Assembly (NCBI GenBank): GCA_963843645.1
Contig: CAWJLE010000006.1
Location: 1 to 64,000 of the forward strand
Source of the DNA: CAWJLE01 sp963843645
GTDB lineage: Bacteria > Chloroflexota > Anaerolineae > DAOTYC01
Direction: 5' to 3'
Length of the DNA: 64,000 bases
In this document: piece by piece, positions 29,379-37,440 of the stretch
Layout: every line of letters begins with the position of its first letter
Numbering within the stretch: the first letter of the stretch is position 1
The notes under the pieces: model-generated
Told to the model about the DNA's origin: nothing
Database searches by the model: none
What the model saw: the letters and a program-made list of their open reading frames with translations, nothing else
Translations under genes and position numbers: made by a program

Positions 29379-30470
29379 ATGCATCTGAAAGCGGTTTTCC
29401 CAGGAAAATACCTGCAAGGGCCGGGCGTCATTCGGGAGCTGCCGGTACAGATCAAGGCATTCGGCCGTAAGGCGTTCATCATCCCGACGCGATCTGCTTC
29501 TCACACGGTTCTCGAAGAGCTCAAGCCTCTGCTTCGGCCGGAGACGATCGTGGAGACTTTCGGTGGGGAGTGCCACGAGGGCGAGATCGAACGCCTGATC
29601 GCGGGCGTGAAGCAGGCTCGGGCGGACGTCGTGGTGGCCATCGGCGGAGGCAAGGCGATCGATACCGCCAAGATTGTCGCGGATCGCACCCGTCGACCGG
29701 TCATCGTTGCGCCGACTATCGCTTCGACCGACGCGCCGACCAGCGGGAGCGCCGTGATCTACGACGAGCACGGCGTCTTCCAGAAATATGACTACCAGCG
29801 CCACAACCCGGATGTGGTCATCGTCGACACTGCCGTCATCGCGAAAGCGCCGGTACGATTCCTGGTGTCGGGCATGGGGGATGCCCTCTCGACGTGGTTC
29901 GAGGCCAGTGCGTGCCAGCGGACGCTGGCGCCGAACTGCTGCGGCGGGCTCAGCACGCTGGCGGCGATGGCGTTGGCCGAGTTGTGCTACAAGACCTTGC
30001 TGGAGTACGGGGTCTCGGCGAAGCTCGCTTGCGAACAGGGTGTGGTCACTCCCGCACTAGAGCACATCGTGGAGGCCAACACGCTGCTGAGCGGCCTGGG
30101 CTTCGAGAGCGCCGGTCTGAGCGCCGCGCACTCCATCCACGACGGCCTGACCGCTCTGGAGGCCACGCACGCGTTCTATCACGGGGAAAAGGTCGCGTTC
30201 GGCGTTCTCACGGGCTTTCAGCTGACCGGCGAACGGGCCGGCACGGTTGAAGAGGTCTACCGCTTCTGTGAGTCCGTGGGTTTGCCGATCACTCTGGAGG
30301 ATATCGGCGTTCGGAATCCGTCCGCCGCCGACCTGCTGGCGGTGGCGAACCGGGCCTGCATCAAAGAGGAGAGCATCCACCACGAGGCTATCACGGTGAC
30401 GCCAGACAAGGTCGTGGCTGCGCTCATGGCCGCGGATGCCGTCGGCCGCGCGCGGAAGGCGCGGGTCTAG
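29379..30470 (+). CDS. gldA: Glycerol dehydrogenase (iron-type alcohol dehydrogenase family)
   Basis: 363 residues from ATG 29379 (GGAGGAG upstream). Family motifs in order: KYLQGPGVI, the NAD-binding GGGKAIDTAK, PTIASTDAPTSGSAVIY, and the metal ligands Asp (SGMGDALSTWFEA), His (LSAAHSIHDGL) and His (FYHGEKVAFGV). It oxidises glycerol to dihydroxyacetone with NAD+, or the reverse. Length and motifs are standard. It is followed by a hairpin terminator and stands alone. Confidence 0.93.
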   Translation: MHLKAVFPGKYLQGPGVIRELPVQIKAFGRKAFIIPTRSASHTVLEELKPLLRPETIVETFGGECHEGEIERLIAGVKQARADVVVAIGGGKAIDTAKIVADRTRRPVIVAPTIASTDAPTSGSAVIYDEHGVFQKYDYQRHNPDVVIVDTAVIAKAPVRFLVSGMGDALSTWFEASACQRTLAPNCCGGLSTLAAMALAELCYKTLLEYGVSAKLACEQGVVTPALEHIVEANTLLSGLGFESAGLSAAHSIHDGLTALEATHAFYHGEKVAFGVLTGFQLTGERAGTVEEVYRFCESVGLPITLEDIGVRNPSAADLLAVANRACIKEESIHHEAITVTPDKVVAALMAADAVGRARKARV

Positions 30471-30492
30471 CCGAACTCACCCCAAAAATGAG

Positions 30493-30540
30493 GCGCCCCG
30501 TCGGCCACGACTCCGCGCGTGCCCGGCGGGGCGTCTTCGT
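30493..30540 (+). terminator. Terminator after gldA
   Basis: Stem CGCCCCG (30494-30500) with CGGGGCG (30527-30533), extended inside by TCGG/CCGG-type pairing, followed by a pyrimidine-rich TCTTCGTCTCCT tail. Confidence 0.5.
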
Positions 30541-30625
30541 CTCCTGACGAGGAAGGCCACCTCGACCTCTGTCGTCTCCACGCCAGCAGCAGGACAGTGG
30601 ACCTCTTGGCGTCATCATCCGTTTT

Positions 30626-30653
30626 TTGACAGGGACCGTAACCGGAATATAAT
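30626..30653 (+). promoter_or_regulatory. Promoter of the imuA-imuB-dnaE2 cassette
   Basis: Perfect hexamers TTGACA (30626-30631) and TATAAT (30648-30653), 16 bp apart. A promoter this strong needs a repressor for a mutagenic cassette, and the LexA box lies at its start site. Confidence 0.75.
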
Positions 30654-30656
30654 ACC

Positions 30657-30670
30657 AGAACATTAGTTCT
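30657..30670. promoter_or_regulatory. LexA (SOS) box, Gram-positive type
   Basis: The palindrome AGAAC-ATTA-GTTCT matches the GAAC-N4-GTTC LexA/DinR consensus perfectly on both arms. It begins four bases after the -10 and covers the predicted transcription start, 40 bp upstream of imuA. It predicts repression by LexA and induction by DNA damage. Confidence 0.8.
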
Positions 30671-30708
30671 GTTTTGCTCGGCACTGCTGTAAAAGGGAGG
30701 ATGAAGTC

Positions 30709-31467
30709 GTGGGTGCCAATGAAACCAAGCGACTGGAGATGACCGTGGCCACTATCCAGCGCCGCTGGGGGGTAACGGCCCTGCGACGGTTGGAGAGTTC
30801 TTCCCTTACGGCGCCAATTCCGCACGTTTCGACGAGTTTCCCGGCGCTGGACCAAATTATAGGGATAGGGGGCATTCCCCGCGGCCGAATGACCGAGATT
30901 CTCGGCGCCCCCACCTCGGGTATGTCGACCTTGGCCCTCAAAATCGTGGCGAGCGCTCAGTCGGCCGGCGATAATGCGGCATATCTCGATCTCGAATCCA
31001 CGTTCGACCCTGATTACGCCGTTCATTACGGAATCAATCTGGACAGATTGCTCCTGGTGCGTCCCGTGGATGGAACAGAAGCCTTGGAGATTGCCTGCGC
31101 GTTGATCGCCGAGCGGGCGGTCGGCGTGTTGGTTTTTGACTCGACCTCGCACTTGCGTTCGGAGACGCACATTCGCCGGTCAAGATCTTCCCTCATGCGC
31201 CGTCTGGCCGGCGGTCTCGCCGGATCTGTCTGCGTTCCTGTCTTTTTGACCCTTCTGTTTGAGGGAGCACGGTCACTCGACGATGATGACAGCGGCCTGG
31301 ATCTTCCCCATCATGCCGCAGTGCGGCTGCTCATCGGAAAAGAGCGTTGGCTGAAAAATCGGCGGGACGTCGTCGGCTACACGTCCCAAGTCAGTGTCCT
31401 CAAGAGCACCTTTAGCCCACCGGGGAAGAGGACCATCATCGAGATCAAGTTAGGCAACGTCGCATGA
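30709..31467 (+). CDS. imuA: ImuA-like RecA-fold protein of the translesion mutasome
   Basis: 252 residues from GTG 30709, after AAAGGGAGGAT. RecA-fold: TSFPALDQIIGIGGIPRGRMTEILG, then the P-loop position GAPTSGMST (66-74), where the catalytic lysine is replaced by M72, so ATP binding or hydrolysis is doubtful. ImuA proteins are RecA relatives that bridge RecA, ImuB and the error-prone polymerase. Its stop overlaps the imuB start by ATGA, so the two are translationally coupled. LexA control is shown by the upstream box. Confidence 0.85.
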   Translation: MGANETKRLEMTVATIQRRWGVTALRRLESSSLTAPIPHVSTSFPALDQIIGIGGIPRGRMTEILGAPTSGMSTLALKIVASAQSAGDNAAYLDLESTFDPDYAVHYGINLDRLLLVRPVDGTEALEIACALIAERAVGVLVFDSTSHLRSETHIRRSRSSLMRRLAGGLAGSVCVPVFLTLLFEGARSLDDDDSGLDLPHHAAVRLLIGKERWLKNRRDVVGYTSQVSVLKSTFSPPGKRTIIEIKLGNVA

Positions 31468-32450
31468 TTACCTGTATTCGCCTTCCAGAAGCGCCAAACG
31501 TGAACCGGCTCTGGTCGATCCTGTCTGAGTTTTCCTCCGACGTCGAATGGATCGCGACCGATGACACCCCGATCGTCTACCTCGACTTGGGCAACCTGCC
31601 CGGTCCGCTGGAAGTTGTTCGCGTTCTGATCCAGGCCCTGCAACGGGAACTGCAGGTTACCCTGGCCGCAGGCGTGGCCTCGGGCAAATTCATCGCCTAC
31701 GTGGCGGCCCTCTCCGCCGGCAGTAACGCCGTGCAGGCTGTCGCCATCGGTCATGAGGCAGACTTTCTGGCTCCCTTTTCCGTCGACCTGCTGCCCCTGA
31801 CGAAAGAGATGAGACGGCAGCTGGAATTGTTGGGGATCCGTACGTTGCGGCAACTGGCTGCCCTTCCGGCCGGCGCCGTCTTGAGTCAATTTGGAACAGA
31901 GGGCCGGCTGTGGCAGCAGTGGGCTCAGGGGCAAGACGCCCGCCCGGTGGTGAGTCGCCCGCCCAGACCTTTGGAGTCGATTACCCACCAACTCGACGGC
32001 CCCGTCGTCGACCGGATGGCTTTGGAAGTGCTCCTGACAGCTATGGCGGCAGAGCTGACGGCCCGGCTCCGGGCCAACGGGTGGGCGAGCCGTAAGGTGC
32101 AGCTCAAAATGACCCTCGAAGATCGGATCGCTTGCCGGAAGCAGCTGACCTTGCGTCACCCTACGGCCAATTCAGAGCGGTTGGCGCAGATATTCAAAGA
32201 GCTGCTGAGCCAAAGTCGAATTCGCTCCGGCGTCGTCGAGATCGAGGTGGTTCTGGACGATCTGGTACCCGCGCTGGGCTGTCAGCTCGATCTGTTCGCG
32301 CAAGGTGTGGAGCAGGACAGCCGCTTGCGCGAGGCGCTGAAGGATCTGGCCGCCCGGCACGGCAAGGATCGGTTTTACCAACCTTCTCTCCCGCGCTCGG
32401 AGACGTGGTTGCCCGAACGCCGCTTCCGCTTGAACGAGATCGACCTATGA
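31464..32450 (+). CDS. imuB: ImuB-like inactive Y-family polymerase, N-terminally short
   Basis: 328 residues, clearly shorter than usual ImuB (about 450-500). The catalytic palm start is missing: the protein begins near the YLDL strand (VYLDLGNLPGP), with no acidic catalytic residues. It continues with the thumb (LLPLTKEMRRQLELLGIRTLRQLAALP) and the little finger. A perfect beta-clamp binding motif QLDLF occupies residues 274-278. Known ImuB acts as an adaptor linking the clamp, ImuA and DnaE2. It overlaps the next ORF by ATGA. Confidence 0.85.
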   Translation: MITCIRLPEAPNVNRLWSILSEFSSDVEWIATDDTPIVYLDLGNLPGPLEVVRVLIQALQRELQVTLAAGVASGKFIAYVAALSAGSNAVQAVAIGHEADFLAPFSVDLLPLTKEMRRQLELLGIRTLRQLAALPAGAVLSQFGTEGRLWQQWAQGQDARPVVSRPPRPLESITHQLDGPVVDRMALEVLLTAMAAELTARLRANGWASRKVQLKMTLEDRIACRKQLTLRHPTANSERLAQIFKELLSQSRIRSGVVEIEVVLDDLVPALGCQLDLFAQGVEQDSRLREALKDLAARHGKDRFYQPSLPRSETWLPERRFRLNEIDL

Positions 32451-32701
32451 CTCGACTGTGGCCGAATGGCGAACCGGTCGAAGCACGCTGTACGGCTTCA
32501 GGCGCTCCCTCTGCCTTCAGCTGGCAGGGCCGGACCCACGCGGTGCAGGGGATCGCCCAACGCTGGCGGGTTGACGCGGACTGGTGGCAGCAGCGGATCT
32601 GGCGAGAATATTTCAGGTTATACACCCGGTCCGGTCTGCTGGTGGTCCTGTATCGGGACCTGCTAACCGGCCAGTGGTATCTGCAACGCCTGTACGATTA
32701 G
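32447..32701 (+). CDS. Small DUF6504-like protein of the mutasome operon
   Basis: 84 residues, start ATG 32447 overlapping the imuB stop as ATGA. Sequence has alternating aromatic/basic beta strands (WRVDADWWQQRIWREYFRLYT, then GLLVVLYRDLLTGQWYLQRLYD), resembling the small DUF6504-type protein found next to imuB and dnaE2 in other phyla (from memory). No catalytic motif. Coupling to imuB and lying 95 bp before dnaE2 suggests a role in the same mutasome. Confidence 0.7.
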   Translation: MTRLWPNGEPVEARCTASGAPSAFSWQGRTHAVQGIAQRWRVDADWWQQRIWREYFRLYTRSGLLVVLYRDLLTGQWYLQRLYD

Positions 32702-32796
32702 GCTGCCTCGCCTGACTCAAGCCAGGGCAATCGCGTACAAATTGTGGCGCCCGTCCTGGCGATTGCCCTGCGACTCAAACGGAGCCAAGATGCGGC

Positions 32797-35700
32797 ATGC
32801 TGGATTACGTTGAGCTCCACTGTCATTCTTATTATAGTTTGCTCGACGGCGCTTCGAGCCCCGAAGATCTGGCGAAATGCGCCGGCGAGCTGGGCATGAG
32901 CGCCCTGGCCCTCACCGACCACGATGCGGTTTATGGCGCCTCTTGCTTCATTCGAGCCGCACAGTCTCACGGTATCCGCCCAATCGTGGGCGCCGAGCTT
33001 ACGCTCCGCGAGGGGCATCACCTGACCCTGTTGGTGGAAAACGAGGTGGGTTGGCGCAACCTGTGCCGGCTCATCAGTTGCGCTCGGCACCACGCGCCTA
33101 AGGGAGAGGCGAGCCTGCCACCGGAAGAGCTGGCGGGGCATACCGCTGGACTGATCGCCCTCTCCGGGTGTTACAAAGGAGAGATTGCGGCTCTCTTAGC
33201 GCGCGGCGATCAGGCGGCCGCCTTCGCCGCCGGCGGCCGTTATCGGGATCTCTTTGGCCCCGACCAATTCTGGCTGGAGCTTCAGCATCATCTATTGCCG
33301 GACGAAGACAAGCTGGTGTACGAGCTGGTCGAGATGTCCGTGCGTTTGGGCCTGCGATGTGTCGCCACCAACGATGTACACTACGCAACACGGGACGGGC
33401 ACCGCCTTCAGGACGTTCTGTGCTGTATCCACCAGAACGTCAGCCTGAACGAGGCGGGCCCTGCACTGCGCCCCAATTCGGAGTTCTATCTGAAGCCGGC
33501 GCGACGGATGGCGGCGCTGTTTGCTGAATACCCTCAGGCGCTGGCCAATACTCAGGCGATCGCCGAGCGATGCAACTTCGAGCTGCGTTACGGCGTCCAG
33601 GATTTGCCGGTTTTCACCGCGCCCGCAGGGATGGACGCTGCGGTTTACCTGCGCCAGCTTTGCGAGGCGCGCCTGCCGGCCCATTATTCAGGACAACCGT
33701 CTCGGGCCCGAGATCAATTGGCGCACGAATTGGAGGTGATCGACCGAGTAGGCCTGAATAACTACTTTCTCATCGTGTGGGACGTCGTGCACTTTGCGCG
33801 AAGCCACGGCATCCTCTGCCAGGGACGTGGCTCGGCCGCCAACTCCCTCGTGGCATATCTTCTGGACATCACGCCCATCGATCCGCTGGCCCACGCTCTG
33901 GTTTTCGAGCGTTTTCTGTCTGAGGAGCGAGCGGCCACTCCTGACATAGACATCGACTTTCAGGCCGACCGGCGGGAAGAGGTCATCCAGTACATCTATC
34001 AGCGGTATGGCGCCGAGCACGCGGCGATGGCCTGCACGCTCGTCACTTTTCGCCTGCGGAGCGCTGTACGAGACGTCGGCAAGGCCCTGGGGCTGCCGCT
34101 CGAAGTCGTGCAGCGTGCAGCGGAGTTCCTGAGCGAGCCCGAACCTGCCGACCGAGAGCAAGATTCGACCGAGGATTCGGTGGCGACTCTCGTCGATCTC
34201 GCGCGGCAAATCGACGGCCTCCCGCGGCACCTGGGGATTCATAATGGGGGCATGGTTCTCATGGGCGCGCCCCTGGCCGAACGCGTGCCGACCGAGCCGG
34301 CGACCATGCCGGACCGTGTCGTCGTGCAGTGGGACAAAGAGGTCCTGGAGGATGTCGGCCTGGTGAAGATCGACATTCTGGGCTTGCGTATGCTGTCGGC
34401 TATTGCCGAAACTGTGCGGACGATCGAGGCGGTGGATGGGCAAGCGGTGGATCTGAACCGCCTCACCTTCGACGATCCGGCCATCTACGAGATGGTCGGG
34501 AAGGCGGACACCATCGGCATCTTTCAGGTCGAATCCCGTGCCCAGGCTCAGGTTCTGCCCCGCCTCAAGCCGACCTCATTCGAGGACCTGATCGTCTCGA
34601 TCTCTTTGATCAGGCCCGGACCGCTGCAGGGCAACATGGTTCATCCTTACCTCCGGCGTCGTTCTGGGGTGGAGCCCGTCAGTTATGCTCATCCTGCTTT
34701 GGAGTCGGCTTTAGCGGAGACGCTAGGGGTGATCCTCTATCAGGAGCAGGTCCTGAAAGTGAGTCGAGATATGGCCGGCTTCACCCCCGGCCAGGGGGAA
34801 CAGCTGCGGCGCATTCTGGGCGGCAAGCGGCCCCACGAGGAAATCGAAGGCTTCCGGGGCGCCTTCCTGGCCGGAGCACTGGCTAGAGGTGTGTCCGAGC
34901 TGGTTGCGCACACCATTTTCGATCAGCTCAAGGCCTTCGGTGGGTATTCTTTCCCGAAAAGCCACGCCGCCGCCTTCGCGGTCCTGGTCTATCGCTCCGC
35001 CTGGCTGAAGCTCTATCACCCGGCGGTGTTTTTCGCGGCCCTGCTGAATCATCAGCCGATGGGCTTCTGGAGTCCGGCGGTGTTGGTCGGTGACGCTCGG
35101 CGGCACGCGGTGGAGGTCCTGCCGGTGCACATCGATCGGAGCCGGGCCGGTTGCACAGTGGAAAACGGCAACATCCGGCTGGGGTTCAAATACGTCGACG
35201 GGCTGGGGGAAACCAGCATCGCCCGCCTGGAGGCGACGAGAACGGCGAGGCGTTTTAGCGGGTTGGTAGACTTTTGCAAGCGCACCCGGCTGGCCCGCAG
35301 GCTCGTCGAGAATCTGATCCTCGTGGGGGCCATGGACGGCTGGGGCATCCAGCGCCGGAAGCTCTTGTGGGAGCTGAATAAGCTCCGTTATCAGGAGGAC
35401 GAATTGGATCTCGTCTTCTCCGATGAGAGTGTCGATCTGCCCGCCTTCACTCCGGCCGAGGAAATGGGAGCGGAGTACAGCGTGTTAGGGTTGTCCGCGG
35501 GCGATCATATTATGGCTCTATACCGCTCCTGGTTGAATGAGCATGGAATCCTGGACAGCAAGGCATTGGAACGCTGTGCGGACGGGCAGCAAGTGCGCGT
35601 GGCAGGCCTGGACGTGATGCACCAGGCGCCGCCCACTGCCAAGGGGCACCATTTCATCACGCTGGAAGACGAAGAGGGAATGGTCAACGTCATCGTGCGA

Positions 35701-35958
35701 CCTGCCATCTACGAAGAGTACCGGCGCGTTCTACGTGCGGCGCCCCTGCTCATCATCGAGGGCACGGTGCAGCGCAAAGACGGCATCACTAATCTGCTGG
35801 CCTTGCGTGCGGCGCCCATTCCCTCCACTGAATCTCAAGCTTCGACCGCCCGAGCAGTGATCCATCGGGTCAATTCCGGCCCCTACTGGCCCATCTCGCC
35901 CGGCGCCCCTGGCCAGTCCGATGGCGTCGCCGCCGTCCCTGCCAAACGATTGGTCTGA
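32797..35958 (+). CDS. dnaE2: Error-prone DNA polymerase III alpha DnaE2
   Basis: 1053 residues, intact. N-terminal PHP domain (YVELHCHSYYSLLDGASSPEDL; LALTDHDAVYGA), the polymerase palm with catalytic D383 and D385 in PDIDIDF and D526 in VKIDILGL, fingers, helix-hairpin-helix region and a C-terminal OB fold (KGHHFITLEDEEGMVNVIVRP). The length and absence of a long C-terminal tail fit the DnaE2/ImuC class. It performs translesion synthesis during SOS mutagenesis with ImuA and ImuB and the sliding clamp. A short gap with no terminator separates it from the 84-residue ORF, so it belongs to the same LexA-controlled unit. Confidence 0.95.
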   Translation: MLDYVELHCHSYYSLLDGASSPEDLAKCAGELGMSALALTDHDAVYGASCFIRAAQSHGIRPIVGAELTLREGHHLTLLVENEVGWRNLCRLISCARHHAPKGEASLPPEELAGHTAGLIALSGCYKGEIAALLARGDQAAAFAAGGRYRDLFGPDQFWLELQHHLLPDEDKLVYELVEMSVRLGLRCVATNDVHYATRDGHRLQDVLCCIHQNVSLNEAGPALRPNSEFYLKPARRMAALFAEYPQALANTQAIAERCNFELRYGVQDLPVFTAPAGMDAAVYLRQLCEARLPAHYSGQPSRARDQLAHELEVIDRVGLNNYFLIVWDVVHFARSHGILCQGRGSAANSLVAYLLDITPIDPLAHALVFERFLSEERAATPDIDIDFQADRREEVIQYIYQRYGAEHAAMACTLVTFRLRSAVRDVGKALGLPLEVVQRAAEFLSEPEPADREQDSTEDSVATLVDLARQIDGLPRHLGIHNGGMVLMGAPLAERVPTEPATMPDRVVVQWDKEVLEDVGLVKIDILGLRMLSAIAETVRTIEAVDGQAVDLNRLTFDDPAIYEMVGKADTIGIFQVESRAQAQVLPRLKPTSFEDLIVSISLIRPGPLQGNMVHPYLRRRSGVEPVSYAHPALESALAETLGVILYQEQVLKVSRDMAGFTPGQGEQLRRILGGKRPHEEIEGFRGAFLAGALARGVSELVAHTIFDQLKAFGGYSFPKSHAAAFAVLVYRSAWLKLYHPAVFFAALLNHQPMGFWSPAVLVGDARRHAVEVLPVHIDRSRAGCTVENGNIRLGFKYVDGLGETSIARLEATRTARRFSGLVDFCKRTRLARRLVENLILVGAMDGWGIQRRKLLWELNKLRYQEDELDLVFSDESVDLPAFTPAEEMGAEYSVLGLSAGDHIMALYRSWLNEHGILDSKALERCADGQQVRVAGLDVMHQAPPTAKGHHFITLEDEEGMVNVIVRPAIYEEYRRVLRAAPLLIIEGTVQRKDGITNLLALRAAPIPSTESQASTARAVIHRVNSGPYWPISPGAPGQSDGVAAVPAKRLV

Positions 35959-35960
35959 AA

Positions 35961-35988
35961 CAAAAAACCCCTCAGCGCACAGGAGGGG
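35961..35988 (-). terminator. Terminator of the tRNA-Arg(CCU) gene
   Basis: On the minus strand, a CCCCTC / GAGGGG stem (35988-35983 with 35973-35968) is followed by TTTTTT (35967-35962). It may also end dnaE2 transcription from the other side. Confidence 0.65.
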
Positions 35989-36009
35989 CTCGGTTTGCAC
36001 GAATGCTAT

Positions 36010-36085
36010 TGGCGCCCCTGGCAGGAGTCGAACCTGCGACACAAGGTTTAGGAAACCTCTGCTCTATCCTCTGAGCTACAGGGGC
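36010..36085 (-). tRNA. tRNA-Arg (anticodon CCU)
   Basis: Cloverleaf on the minus strand: 5' acceptor GCCCCTG (36085-36079) with CAGGGGC, D arm TAGCTCAGAGGATAGAGC, anticodon loop TTCCTAA (anticodon CCT), T arm GCAGGTTCGACTCCTGC and encoded CCA. It has its own promoter and terminator. Confidence 0.97.
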
Positions 36086-36109
36086 GCGATCGGGGCTACC
36101 GCATCCGGC

Positions 36110-36138
36110 AGTATACCACAGCGGCGGGTCGCGGGCAA
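36110..36138 (-). promoter_or_regulatory. Promoter of tRNA-Arg(CCU)
   Basis: Minus strand TTGCCC (36138-36133), 17 bp, TATACT (36115-36110) with an extended TGG; it ends 24 bp before the tRNA 5' end. Confidence 0.6.
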
Positions 36139-36149
36139 ATTTCCGGGCA

Positions 36150-36186
36150 CAAAAAACGGCAGTGGGACCGCGACAATCCCACTGCC
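36150..36186 (-). terminator. Rho-independent terminator
   Basis: Minus strand: perfect 10-bp stem (36186-36177 with 36167-36158), 9-nt loop, followed by GTTTTTTG (36157-36150). It ends transcription coming from xerD and/or from the candidate small RNA. Confidence 0.8.
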
Positions 36187-36355
36187 TCGCCGGTATCACT
36201 ACCAGATGCAACCGCGGCTATTGTCTTTACGTGACCTGTGCTCGATCACAGGTCCGGGCGTTGACAGTAAGCCTCACCCCCTCCCCCGGTGTGACCCGAA
36301 TTGCATAAGGGTCCGATGAAGAACCTCTACCAACACTTCCAAAGCCATTGTAACA
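36150..36355 (-). ncRNA. Candidate small RNA of about 190 nt
   Basis: An extended -10, TGTTACAAT (36355-36347), is followed by ~160 nt without an ORF and then a strong terminator. The stretch contains a perfect 8-bp hairpin (36254-36247 with 36240-36233), a 5-bp GACCC/GGGTC hairpin (36313-36309 with 36297-36293) and a 6-bp stem capped by a GUGA tetraloop (36205-36190). The arrangement fits an independent structured RNA. Length is in the range of 6S RNA, but I could not find the long closing stem, and no SRP, RNase P or tmRNA signature is present. It could instead be the xerD 3' UTR. Confidence 0.4.
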
Positions 36356-36451
36356 GAAAACCGGGGTTGCTTCTCGACGGGAAGCCTACGTTTACCCTAT
36401 CCTGACCCCACTCTTGCGCTCCGCTTCACAATTCGGACTGAAAAAGGCGAC

Positions 36452-37418
36452 TTAAGTGGCATCAAAGATCGCGGGTCGTCGACGTCCTGCCGCGCGCGAG
36501 GGTGCGCCTTTCAGGTATACCTTCCGTGATTGGGCCTGGCTGACGTGCGTGTAGATCTGCGTGGTGCCCAGCTCGGCGTGGCCCAGGAGTTCCTGAACGG
36601 TGCGCAGGTCGGCACCGCCGTCGAGCAGATGCGTGGCAAAAGTGTGTCGCATGACGTGCGGGGTGACGTGCTCTGCCTCGATGTGGGCCTGTTTGGCGTA
36701 ACGGCTCAGCATAGTCTGCACGCTGCGCGCGGTGAGCCGCCCACCCAGGCGATTGAGAAATAGCGCCTGCGTGGTCCGCTTGCCCACCAGGTGCGGCCGT
36801 CCGTCCGCCAGGTACCAGTGCAGTGCGCCGATGGCGGGCTTGCCCAGCAGGCTGATGCGCTCTTTGGCGCCCTTTCCCTGCACGCGGACCTCACCCTGGC
36901 GCAGGTCTACGTCTCCCAGGCTCAGCCTCACCAGCTCGCTGACGCGCACGCCCGACGCGTAGAGCATCTCCAGGATGGCCCGGTCGCGCAGCCCCTGCGG
37001 GGTGTCGCTCTTGCGGTTGGGCGAGAATCGCCTCCACGTCCTGCTGCGACAAGTAGTGCGGGAGCCGCTTGGCCAGCTTGATGGATTGAACCGCGGCGAG
37101 CGGGTTATGGTCCAGGTCGCCGTTCGCCACCAGAAAGCGGCAGAACGAGCGCACTTCGGATACGCGACGTGCGATGCTGGCGCGCTCGTATCCGGCGTCG
37201 GCCAGCCAGCCCAGGTAGGCGCGCAGGACCATCCGGTCCACAGCGGACCAATCGTGGATGCCCTCGCCGTCCAGGTGCCGGAGAAACTGCTCGATCTCTG
37301 CGCGGTAGTTGCGGATGGTATAGGGCGAAGCATTCCGTTCGGCCACGAGATAGACCACGTAGCGGTCGAGCTGCCGCGCCCATTCGGGATTAACGGGAAT
37401 CTGATCAGAGGAGGTCAC
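36452..37418 (-). CDS. xerD: Tyrosine recombinase XerC/XerD (one frameshift)
   Basis: About 320 residues. GTG 37418 has AGGGGG eight bases upstream and gives VTSSDQIPVNPEWARQLDRY. N-terminal SAM-like DNA-binding domain, then the catalytic domain with the R-K-HxxR-H-Y set: Arg in SGVRVSELVRL, Lys in QGKGAKERIS, HVMRHTFATHLL, LLGHAELGTTQIYTHV with the nucleophilic Tyr. The frame breaks near 37020 between the halves. Xer recombinases resolve chromosome dimers at dif. It begins 22 bp after topA, so it is in the same transcript. Confidence 0.87.
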
Positions 37419-37440
37419 GAGCCGGTCCCCCTTCGGCCGG

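Noticed and set aside
36150..36355. Identification of the candidate RNA as 6S RNA
   Set aside because: Length fits, but the end-to-end closing stem and central bubble could not be drawn; left unassigned.
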